This document shows, in pieces, positions 1 to 6,735 of a stretch of DNA of 10,591 nt. The DNA lies in the NCBI GenBank assembly GCA_900321595.1, contig ONWP01000116.1:1-10591 (forward strand), in the 5' to 3' direction. Position numbers and translations under genes: made by a program. Source of the stretch: an uncultured Eubacteriales bacterium. GTDB taxonomy: Bacteria > Bacillota > Clostridia > Oscillospirales > Acutalibacteraceae. The notes below the pieces were generated by a model. The model was not told where the DNA came from, made no database searches, and saw nothing but the letters and a program-made list of their open reading frames with translations. The number at the start of each line of letters is the position of its first letter. Position 1 is the stretch's first letter.

Positions 1-3000
1 TACTTCCTGGGCAACTGCACCACGGTCAACAGCGGCAACTGGTTCCACACCTTCCGCCTGATCATCAAGACTGACGCGGACTACGTCCTGTCTCATGACA
101 CGATCCCCGGCGCAAGCTTCCGGGTCTATGAGGACACTGTGAACTGGCGCATCGACCGGACGTATGACGACTCCGGCACGAAGCCCACCTACAGCGTCAG
201 CGGCATTCCCGCCATGACGCGCGTCGAGTCCAGCTACGACGTATCCGCCCTGCAGAGCCTGAAGCAGCGCATGCCTACGATGTTCAACAAGTACTATGCG
301 CTGACAAACGCGGAAAAGCAGAAGTACTATCTGGATCAGGTCAAGCCCGCGACGATCGCGGCGGAGTACGCCACGCTGACCGACGATCTGGCGACCTTCA
401 ACAGCATCTCCAACGAAGCGAAGAAGAACTACTTCACCCCCGAATACGCGTATGAGTTCATGAATATGTGCACGCAGCTGATCCCGGCCGCGGATTACAA
501 CCTGCTGCCGAAGCGCGTGTCGAAGCAGTATACGGACAAAAACGGGCAGAGCGTCGTCTACAAGATGGACCGCACCAACGTGGCTGCGCTTACCAGCACC
601 GTGGACGGCCTGATGGGCAACACCGCGCTGGCTGAGGTCCTCAACAGCGTGCTGGGTCTGCTGGGCGGCGACAGCCTCGCCGGCGTCACCGGCAATACGC
701 CCAAGGAGATCGTCGACAACATCATCAAGAAGCTCCTGTATCAGGACAGCATCATCAACCTGATCATGGAAAAGCTGTATCCGCTGATCACCGGCCTTCT
801 GGACGATAATATCACCGACGCGTTTATTTCCAACGCGCTCGGCAGCATCACCGGCAGCAGCGTTATCAACAGATTGATCGAAAGTCTGATCAGCAGTATC
901 GCCGGCGCTTCAAACGGCGGCTGGCAGTCGATCATCTACGCAGCGCTGATGAACAAAAAGATCGGCCTTGTGCCCGCCGGTTTCGCGTCTGTGATGCGTC
1001 AGAGCGGCTACAAAGACAGATATCCCCTGATTTATAATCAGCTGGTCGCGGCCAAAGGCGGCTCCCGCAGCAGCGGCGGCGATATCAGCGGTCTTGACGC
1101 GAATACCGTCGGTACCGAGTATGATGAATACTGCGGCAACCGCTGGAAGGACGTCAACTTTGACCAGATCGTCTGGGGCATCAACGGCGACGTCGATAAA
1201 TTCAAGGACGCGCTGGCCTGCGTGCTCGCGCCCGCCGCGCCGCTGCTGGCATCCCTTCTGGGCAAACAGCGCATCGAGATCAAGGTCGCGACGCTCCTGG
1301 GCGGCGGTCTGTATGTCCAGCTGAACCACGGCGACGACGGCAACGTCCAGCTCGACCTGTACGACGATCTGCTTCTGCCGGTGTTCGAGGGTCTGGGCTT
1401 CAATGTTCTGACCACCGCGAACGGATACTCCGAGGCGGACCGGCTCAAGACCAGCGATGAATTCAGAGCCCTGTCGAACGCGATCGTGAACGACTACAGC
1501 GCCACGAACCTGAACAGATTCCTGAACTACGGCCTGATCAATCCGCTGCTGGCGTGGCTGACGGACATTCTGCTGAATGACCCGATGGGCACGATCGCGA
1601 GCGTTTTGCCGAACCTGTCCTATCTGCTGACCACCGGCGCGCTGCTTGAGGCGATCAAAAGAATCCAGATCGGCATCTTCATTGGCTGGGGCGACGTCTT
1701 CAGCGGACTGAAGGTCTACACGGTCGACATTGCCGATATCCTGAAGGATAAGCTCGACTTCCTGGATTCCCTGCAGGGCGTGCTGAAGCTGATCGGTCTG
1801 TCCGCGAAGGGCGATCAGCCGATCGTCGGCTACTATGACCCGGAGCAGACGAGCAACGTCCGCATATACAGACCCGGCGACGACGGCTACAACGCCACAA
1901 AGATGACGGAGTACGTCACGTCCGGCTTCTCCGACAAGCCGCTGGTGGACGGCAAGGTGCCCGCCGACGCGAAGCTGTACAAGGACTACGGCTCCGACTG
2001 GCCGTATGAGTTCTCCGGACTCGACGCTGCCGGAGAGCTGATCAAGGAGAACGTGGTGCTTGACCGCGTCGCGTGGGCAAACGCGGCCGGCGACGTGATC
2101 ACCGCCTACACCGACGACAAGACGCCCGAGACCTACAATATCCCCGTCTACGATTACTACACCTACTCCATCGTCGACAACTCCGGCGTGAGCGTAAGCT
2201 ATAACGCCAGGACGCTCAACGACGTCCCCGATGATATCCGCGCGGCTGAGACCTATGAGCACGTGATGAGCCCGCTCTACAACGAGATGCCCGTCTCGCT
2301 GCCCGCCATCATGGACTATAAGCTGCAGTCCTGCGGCACGCTGACCAGCACGAACTCCTACCGTCAGGACGCGATGACGATCACCGACGGCACCGGCAAC
2401 TGGGCGGCCGGACAGCGCAAGTATATCGCGGTCGACACCACGCAGGCCGGTCTGGTCTTCGTGTTCCTGATGCGGTACCTGCTCAGCGCGCTGGAGTACC
2501 GTGAGTGGAACGGCTCCAACTTCAACTCCACGGCGCCCTTCATCAACCTGCTGATGACCGATTCCGCGCTGCAGCGCGACATCGCCTACGGTCTGACCGT
2601 CGGCGAGCTGATCGACAATATGGCGCTGCATCCGGACGAGTGCATCGCGGCCCTTTCCGAGCTGTTTACCTATCGTCACGGCAACGAAAAGAGCCAGTAC
2701 AGCTACTATGACGTAGTCAAGACGCTCGAGACCGGCTCGCCTGTCCGCGGCACCATGAACAGCAAGGTGAACGGCAAGAACACCTACTACACCTATGGCA
2801 TGGACTACGTGAACTACCATCACGACGAGATCGCCGCCGCCGCTGAGCAGTACAACGACTACAGCTACGGCACCAGCGTCCTGTACAGCGAGTACTGGAC
2901 GAAGGACGACGCCACCTACGTGATGGACAACATCGACGAGCTGATCAACAACGTGCTCGTCACGTTCACGAAGGGCAACAACGCCTCTGTGGGCGGCTTC

Positions 3001-5187
3001 GACCTGAACGGCTCGATCCGCTCCCTGATCGACGGCGTGCTGGACGACTACCTGACCGACGCCACGATGAGCGACCTGATCGGCAGCCTGTTCGTGATGC
3101 TTGACGGCGTACAGAACGGCCTGCTGCGCGAGATCCTGCCCGCGGCTGTCGGTGTGGACTACTCCAAGAAAGCCGTCCGCGACGCGCTCAAGTTCGCGCT
3201 CGGCGGCAACGAGGTCGGCGTCGTCGAGGTGCTCTCCGCGCAGCTGAGGGATGGCATCACCGCCTATGACAACATGAGCTTCTACCGCTACAACGGCGAG
3301 CCCGCTTACTGGGGACTTGACGACAACGAGACCGACAGAGCCATCCTCGAGGCCTCCGGCTGCCGCGACAAGTATGAGCTGCTGGTCAAGGAGATCTCCG
3401 CGATCGCGTCTCCCTTCGCCGGCATCCTCCGCTTCCTGTTCACCGGTGAGGATCTGGCCGTCTGCCGCACGCTCAAAGCCAACGGCACCTTCGACTTCGA
3501 CACCGGTATCCTGAATATCCCCGGCTACGAAGGCTATCAGTACGCGTGGATCCCGCTGATGGAGGCGCTGAGCATCGACAGCAGCTACATCAGAAGCTAC
3601 GCGCAGTACTTCGCCGGCTGCTACACCTTCACAAACGGCAAGCTCGACACGACCGCTTCCAATTTCAACACCGTCTATTACCTGCTGCGGCCCATCGTCG
3701 GCCTGATCGAGAGCGTGCTGGACAACCCGCTGGAGACTGTCCTGGGCATGATCCCGAACCTGATGTTCTACCTGTCGATCGGTTCGCTTTCCGACACGCT
3801 GAACAATCTGGTTCATCCGATCTACGTCCTGCTTGACATGCTCAACCCGATCTACGACGCGTATCCCACGGTCAACAGCTTCCTGTCCAACCTGGAGGTC
3901 GGCGGCATGGCGCTCAACCTGAGCGTGCCTCTGGACTTCGACTTCAACCAGCTGGCCAACACGCTGATCGACTCCCTGCTGGGCAACCTGACCACCTTCG
4001 ACATCACGCCGAACAAGCTCAACTACAAGGATGCGACCGACTACAACGGCGGCGCTTACGAGCGCTACTGGCTGAAGCCGCTGTTCTCCGAGACGGAGCG
4101 CGTCTATGAGGTCGCCAAGAGCGCCGACGGCACCGTATCCACCATGAACGTGGACGGCAGCGTCCCCGTCTGGGAGGTCGCCAGAGACGAGAACGGCAAC
4201 GCGATCCTGAATGATGACGGGTCGATCCGCTACAAACAGGCGTTCAACGATGACGGCGAGATGCTGTACGTCGTGCCGGATTCCTCGAGCGAGGCCGTCG
4301 AGATCATGTATCACGGCTCGGACGTCAGGGATACCTACTACGTGCGCACGAACGAAGCGCAGCCCATCTATGAGTGGACCGGCGAGTTCGACGCGCTGGG
4401 TATGCCCATCGCCAAGCCCGAGTACGAGAAGTCCAGTGAACGCTATACGGACATCTATGAGTCTCAGACCAGCCGGACGCTCCTGCAGAAGGACGACACC
4501 AGCAGACCGATCCCCGGCACGAAGAAGCAGGCCACCAGCAAAGAGATCTACTACGCCTGGGGCACGCTGAAGATCACCCTGCCGTACATCGATTTCGCGA
4601 CGCTGTGCGCCGGCACGCTGGTGCTTGACAAGTCCAGCATCACGACGAGCCGCAACTACGTGTACCTGCGCTCCGACGGCGGCGCCGATCTGCTGACGCT
4701 GGTGCTGCGCCTGGTCATGGATACGGTATTCATGGAAGACAACAAGGACAACATCGCCAACTTCCTGATCGAAGCGACGCTGCTCGACGACACGGCGAAC
4801 AACGACGACTTCCTGCGCGAGATCCTCGACTTCATCTACAACTACTCCAAGCAGAACGCGCTGCCCGACAAGATCCTGAAGCTTCTTGCCACCGTCTACC
4901 GCTACGCAGTGCCGCTGATGCAGAAGCTCGGCGTCAAGTTCAATGATCCGTCCGTGGACTTCAACCTGATCGACGTGTTCAACGCCGCGAAGAATGTCGT
5001 CACGAACATCAAGGATCAGACGGCGATCGACAAGCTGATGAGCTATGTCCAGACGCTGGCCAACGCCGGCGGCGGCGAAGGCTCCGAGGCGACAGAAAAG
5101 CTGTCGATCTTCGGCAAGTTCATCCAGCTGCTCAAGCGCTTCTTCGAGAACATCAAGGCGTTCTTCACGTCCATCATCAAGAAGTAA
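1..5187 (+). CDS. Giant modular protein with tandem helical/beta repeats, function unknown (5' partial)
   Basis: The frame is open from base 1 to the TAA at 5185-5187, so the start is upstream; the GTG at 139 is only the first possible start codon in view, and codons 1-46 read as ordinary protein. There are 1728 visible residues. I do not recognise a catalytic motif. The layout is: N-terminal mixed part (residues 1-190); helical module A (about 200-600) full of Leu/Ile amphipathic helices; Tyr/Asp/Gly-rich linker, probably beta (600-800); short helical module B (805-895); module A' (970-1335); beta linker (1340-1545) with turn motifs such as DENGNAILNDDGSI; module B' (1550-1650); a GGGEGSEATEK linker; and a cationic Phe-rich terminal helix. 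A' and B' are diverged copies of A and B. No LPXTG, SLH or dockerin motif is visible at the C-terminus. Codons strongly favour C/G endings (AAC, AAG, GAC, ATC, CTG), which suggests high expression. A secreted or surface structural role is inference; the signal peptide, if any, is outside the window. Confidence 0.85.
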   Translation, partial: YFLGNCTTVNSGNWFHTFRLIIKTDADYVLSHDTIPGASFRVYEDTVNWRIDRTYDDSGTKPTYSVSGIPAMTRVESSYDVSALQSLKQRMPTMFNKYYALTNAEKQKYYLDQVKPATIAAEYATLTDDLATFNSISNEAKKNYFTPEYAYEFMNMCTQLIPAADYNLLPKRVSKQYTDKNGQSVVYKMDRTNVAALTSTVDGLMGNTALAEVLNSVLGLLGGDSLAGVTGNTPKEIVDNIIKKLLYQDSIINLIMEKLYPLITGLLDDNITDAFISNALGSITGSSVINRLIESLISSIAGASNGGWQSIIYAALMNKKIGLVPAGFASVMRQSGYKDRYPLIYNQLVAAKGGSRSSGGDISGLDANTVGTEYDEYCGNRWKDVNFDQIVWGINGDVDKFKDALACVLAPAAPLLASLLGKQRIEIKVATLLGGGLYVQLNHGDDGNVQLDLYDDLLLPVFEGLGFNVLTTANGYSEADRLKTSDEFRALSNAIVNDYSATNLNRFLNYGLINPLLAWLTDILLNDPMGTIASVLPNLSYLLTTGALLEAIKRIQIGIFIGWGDVFSGLKVYTVDIADILKDKLDFLDSLQGVLKLIGLSAKGDQPIVGYYDPEQTSNVRIYRPGDDGYNATKMTEYVTSGFSDKPLVDGKVPADAKLYKDYGSDWPYEFSGLDAAGELIKENVVLDRVAWANAAGDVITAYTDDKTPETYNIPVYDYYTYSIVDNSGVSVSYNARTLNDVPDDIRAAETYEHVMSPLYNEMPVSLPAIMDYKLQSCGTLTSTNSYRQDAMTITDGTGNWAAGQRKYIAVDTTQAGLVFVFLMRYLLSALEYREWNGSNFNSTAPFINLLMTDSALQRDIAYGLTVGELIDNMALHPDECIAALSELFTYRHGNEKSQYSYYDVVKTLETGSPVRGTMNSKVNGKNTYYTYGMDYVNYHHDEIAAAAEQYNDYSYGTSVLYSEYWTKDDATYVMDNIDELINNVLVTFTKGNNASVGGFDLNGSIRSLIDGVLDDYLTDATMSDLIGSLFVMLDGVQNGLLREILPAAVGVDYSKKAVRDALKFALGGNEVGVVEVLSAQLRDGITAYDNMSFYRYNGEPAYWGLDDNETDRAILEASGCRDKYELLVKEISAIASPFAGILRFLFTGEDLAVCRTLKANGTFDFDTGILNIPGYEGYQYAWIPLMEALSIDSSYIRSYAQYFAGCYTFTNGKLDTTASNFNTVYYLLRPIVGLIESVLDNPLETVLGMIPNLMFYLSIGSLSDTLNNLVHPIYVLLDMLNPIYDAYPTVNSFLSNLEVGGMALNLSVPLDFDFNQLANTLIDSLLGNLTTFDITPNKLNYKDATDYNGGAYERYWLKPLFSETERVYEVAKSADGTVSTMNVDGSVPVWEVARDENGNAILNDDGSIRYKQAFNDDGEMLYVVPDSSSEAVEIMYHGSDVRDTYYVRTNEAQPIYEWTGEFDALGMPIAKPEYEKSSERYTDIYESQTSRTLLQKDDTSRPIPGTKKQATSKEIYYAWGTLKITLPYIDFATLCAGTLVLDKSSITTSRNYVYLRSDGGADLLTLVLRLVMDTVFMEDNKDNIANFLIEATLLDDTANNDDFLREILDFIYNYSKQNALPDKILKLLATVYRYAVPLMQKLGVKFNDPSVDFNLIDVFNAAKNVVTNIKDQTAIDKLMSYVQTLANAGGGEGSEATEKLSIFGKFIQLLKRFFENIKAFFTSIIKK
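600..2690 (+). repeat. Protein-level repeat unit, copy 1 (modules A + linker + B)
   Basis: This is the first of two diverged copies inside the giant protein, recognised by eye at protein level only. Landmarks are YPLITGLLDDNITDAF near 778, LINPLLAWLTDIL and ASVLPNLSYLLTTGALLEAI at about 1536-1655, and AGLVFVFLMRYLLSAL near 2446. Each has a counterpart in copy 2, in the same order. The boundaries are approximate because the linkers have diverged the most. Confidence 0.65.
2920..4950 (+). repeat. Protein-level repeat unit, copy 2 (modules A' + linker + B')
   Basis: This is the second diverged copy. RSLIDGVLDDYLTDATMSDL (from about 3019) matches the first landmark of copy 1 at an offset of about 747 residues. 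LRPIVGLIESVLDNP and LGMIPNLMFYLSIGSLSDTL (about 3682-3800) match the second at about 715 residues. GADLLTLVLRLVMDTVF (near 4681) matches the third at about 745 residues. The steady offsets and kept order argue for an ancient tandem duplication rather than chance similarity of hydrophobic helices. Confidence 0.65.
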
Positions 5188-5198
5188 ACCATTTGCCC

Positions 5199-5227
5199 GG
5201 GCCGCTCCGCTGTGAGCGGCCCTTTTT
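5199..5227 (+). terminator. Rho-independent terminator of the giant gene
   Basis: GGGCCGCTC (5199-5207) pairs perfectly with GAGCGGCCC (5214-5222) across a 6-nt loop and is followed directly by TTTTT (5223-5227). It begins 11 nt after the stop codon of the giant gene. There is no matching T-run for the opposite strand, so it acts for + strand transcripts only and separates the giant gene from the ATPase operon. Confidence 0.93.
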
Positions 5228-5272
5228 CTGCGGCCGCGGCAAAGCTTTTTTGAAAAAAGACGAAACAACAGC

Positions 5273-5326
5273 AAAATTCAAAAATTATTCGTTGATTTTC
5301 CCGTATCCCGTGGTATAATTTACATA
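5273..5326 (+). promoter_or_regulatory. Sigma-A-type promoter of the V-ATPase operon with extended -10 and UP-like tract
   Basis: The -35 is TTGATT (5292-5297) and the -10 is a consensus TATAAT (5314-5319), with a 16-bp spacer. TGG directly before TATAAT gives an extended -10 (TGnTATAAT). An A/T-rich tract at 5273-5289 lies where an UP element would sit. The start of transcription is predicted near A5326, giving a leader of about 67-73 nt. This is the only good promoter seen between the terminator and the operon, so it probably drives the whole ATPase transcript. Confidence 0.85.
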
Positions 5327-5342
5327 ATAATAGAAGCCAACT

Positions 5343-5366
5343 CCCGTCGTGTGCTGAGCCGGCGGG
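5343..5366 (+). other. Possible leader hairpin in the ATPase 5' UTR
   Basis: CCCGTCG (5343-5349) can pair with CGGCGGG (5360-5366), with one G-U pair and a 10-nt loop. Only TTTG follows, so it is a poor terminator. It may simply stabilise the leader or be chance; it lies 16 nt before the ribosome binding site and does not overlap it. Confidence 0.3.
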
Positions 5367-5383
5367 TTTGATCATTTACCGTG

Positions 5384-5390
5384 AGAGGAG
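5384..5390 (+). promoter_or_regulatory. Ribosome binding site that bears on the first operon start
   Basis: AGAGGAG at 5384-5390 leaves only 2 nt before ATG 5393 but 8 nt before GTG 5399, both in the same frame. By spacing alone GTG 5399 is the better start; by codon preference ATG 5393 is. The GTG at 5381 lies upstream of this site and has none of its own, so it can be dismissed. Confidence 0.6.
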
Positions 5391-5392
5391 CG

Positions 5393-5713
5393 ATGCGTGT
5401 GTCAGACGAATTGCTGCGCCTTCTGGAGGCCGATCGGGCCGCCGCCGCGTCCACCGGACAACTGCGGCAGGAGCTGGCGCGGGCGGAGGATCTGGCGTCT
5501 CTCAGGCGGGATCAGCTCATCGCGGATCGCCGCAAGGAGGCTGAAAAGGAGATGGCCGCCTATGAGCGTTCGCTCAAGGACTGGAATCGGCGTCTGGCGG
5601 ACGACGCGCAGGAGGCCGTCAACCGCGCGACCGAACGGATGCTGCGCGTGCGGGACGCGTCCTTTGAGGACTGGGTGACGCAGATCGTGCAGGCGGTGAT
5701 CGACGATGCCTGA
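5393..5713 (+). CDS. V/A-type ATPase peripheral-stalk coiled-coil subunit (G/H-like)
   Basis: This protein of 104-106 residues is almost entirely charged, Ala/Glu/Arg-rich alpha helix, as expected for the G/H (NtpF/AtpH-type) half of the E-G heterodimer that forms the peripheral stalk and stops the A3B3 head from turning. The long helix runs from about residue 3 to 88 (e.g. LEADRAAAAST, RRKEAEKEMAAYERSLKDW). A short amphipathic end (FEDWVTQIVQAVIDDA) resembles the C-terminal segment that pairs with subunit E. It has no membrane segment, which argues against an F-type b subunit. Being first in the operon fits, since the equivalent gene opens many bacterial ntp operons. Its stop overlaps the next gene by 8 nt. 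The start is ATG 5393 or GTG 5399 (see the ribosome binding site entry). Coiled coils are weakly diagnostic by sequence, so the assignment leans on context. Confidence 0.8.
   Translation: MRVSDELLRLLEADRAAAASTGQLRQELARAEDLASLRRDQLIADRRKEAEKEMAAYERSLKDWNRRLADDAQEAVNRATERMLRVRDASFEDWVTQIVQAVIDDA
5691..5701 (+). promoter_or_regulatory. Extended Shine-Dalgarno for subunit C, inside the upstream gene
   Basis: AGGCGGTGATC differs at one base from the full anti-16S complement AGGAGGTGATC and ends 4 nt before ATG 5706. It lies within the 3' end of the coiled-coil gene and supports translational coupling across the 8-nt overlap. Confidence 0.7.
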
Positions 5714-6731
5714 GATCCCCTTTGCCGACGGCAGCGCGGCAGCGATCGCCAAGGGCTTGTACGGGATGCATCTGACCGCGGCGGATTACACCGCGCTGCT
5801 GGGCTGCGCGACCGTCTCCGCGGCCGCCGCAAAGCTCAAAGGCTTCCGTGGCTACGGCGACGTCGTCTCCGGACTGGATCCCATGACGGTTCCCCGCGCG
5901 CGGCTCGAACAGCTTCTGCGCGGCAAGATCTACCGTGACATCCGTCATATCCGCCGCTATATGGAGGCCGCCGGAAACCGGTTCTGCGACTTTTTCCGGA
6001 TGTCGTTCGACGTGCTGCAGCTGACGGACGCCATCAGCGCCCTGAGCGGCGAGGAGGATTACCTGATCCGGCTGCCCGATTATTTCACCGGGGATTCGGA
6101 TCTGCCGCTCTACGAGCTGGCGGAGGCGAAGACGGAAGCGGATATCATCGCGGTATCAGACGGCACCCCCTACGCGGACGTCACGCGGCGGGCGATCGAG
6201 GCCTACGGGCCGCAGAATGATTCGCAGGCGCTGTACCTGACGTTCGCGTCCTATGAGACGCAGCGCTTCGGACGTCTGCCGCACAGCCGGGACGCGATGC
6301 GGCTCTACCGTCGCAAGACGGATCTGGAGCTGCTGAAGCTGATGTATCGGGTGTGCTCCTTTGACCGGGCGCTTTCGGCGGCGAACGACGCGTCCGTTTG
6401 CGACGTGCTGAGCCTGCCGGCGTCAAAGGCGGCCGCGGTGCTGCGCGCGCAGGATACGGCGGCGTTCCGCCTCGCCATGCGCGGCACGGAATACCGTGCG
6501 CTGGCAGGCGCGCAGGACTTTTACGCCGCGGCGGACGAGCTGCTCTACGCGTTTGCCCGCGACGCCATTCGCTACAGCCGCCACGCGGACGCCGTGGTGC
6601 TCGCGTACGTGTATTTATCGCAGATCGAAACGCAGAATATCATTCATATCATAGAAGGCATTCGCTATCACCTGCCGCAGTCGGTCATCCGGCCGCTGCT
6701 GTGCGGGTCGGGCGAAGCGGAAAGGCGGTGA
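5706..6731 (+). CDS. ntpC: V-type ATP synthase subunit C (rotor-ring adaptor)
   Basis: This soluble all-helical protein of 341 residues is normal length for the family (about 320-350). Subunit C (eukaryotic d) is the funnel-shaped adaptor that sits on the membrane K ring and couples it to the D-F central stalk. Evidence is the N-terminal helix pattern GLYGMHLTAADYTALL (residues 18-32), the middle RLYRRKTDLELLKLMYRV (199-216), and the family-typical C-terminal block YLSQIETQNIIHIIEGIRY (303-321) followed by LPQSVIRPLL (323-332), which matches the E-x-x-N-I-x-x-I-I-x-G pattern of V-type C subunits. ATG 5706 is chosen because a near-perfect extended ribosome binding site precedes it; the start overlaps the previous gene by 8 nt. 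It is followed after 4 nt by subunit I. No truncation or frameshift is seen. Confidence 0.93.
   Translation: MPEIPFADGSAAAIAKGLYGMHLTAADYTALLGCATVSAAAAKLKGFRGYGDVVSGLDPMTVPRARLEQLLRGKIYRDIRHIRRYMEAAGNRFCDFFRMSFDVLQLTDAISALSGEEDYLIRLPDYFTGDSDLPLYELAEAKTEADIIAVSDGTPYADVTRRAIEAYGPQNDSQALYLTFASYETQRFGRLPHSRDAMRLYRRKTDLELLKLMYRVCSFDRALSAANDASVCDVLSLPASKAAAVLRAQDTAAFRLAMRGTEYRALAGAQDFYAAADELLYAFARDAIRYSRHADAVVLAYVYLSQIETQNIIHIIEGIRYHLPQSVIRPLLCGSGEAERR
6723..6731 (+). promoter_or_regulatory. Shine-Dalgarno overlapping the subunit C stop, deciding a TTG start
   Basis: AGGCGGTGA contains the TGA stop of subunit C and is one mismatch from AGGAGGTGA. It lies 4 nt before TTG 6736. Starting at this TTG gives MAIEKM, close to the usual subunit I N-terminus MAI-x-KM, whereas ATG 6751 would remove those residues. 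Stop and ribosome binding site therefore share bases, implying re-initiation. Confidence 0.7.
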
Positions 6732-6735
6732 GCGC

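Noticed and set aside
139..141. GTG at 139 as the start of the giant gene
   Set aside because: The frame is open for all 46 codons before it and reads as normal protein, and there is no ribosome binding site just upstream. The gene simply begins outside the window.
5245..5259. CTTTTTT-G-AAAAAAG inverted repeat as a second terminator
   Set aside because: The stem is A-T only with a one-base centre, so it cannot form a stable hairpin, and the real terminator lies just upstream.
910..5274. Open frame of 1454 codons on the minus strand opposite the giant gene
   Set aside because: Its product is a monotonous Val/Asp/Gln/Arg/His mix without domains, typical of the antisense of a gene with C/G-ending codons. 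It would run through the terminator hairpin and has no convincing ribosome binding site. It is a by-product of codon bias.
5343..5369. Leader hairpin as riboswitch or attenuator
   Set aside because: The leader is only about 70 nt with one short stem and a weak T-run, and no recognisable aptamer core. Kept only as a low-confidence hairpin.
5381..5392. GTG at 5381 as start of the first ATPase gene
   Set aside because: It lies upstream of the only ribosome binding site and has none of its own; ATG 5393 or GTG 5399 in the same frame are better placed.
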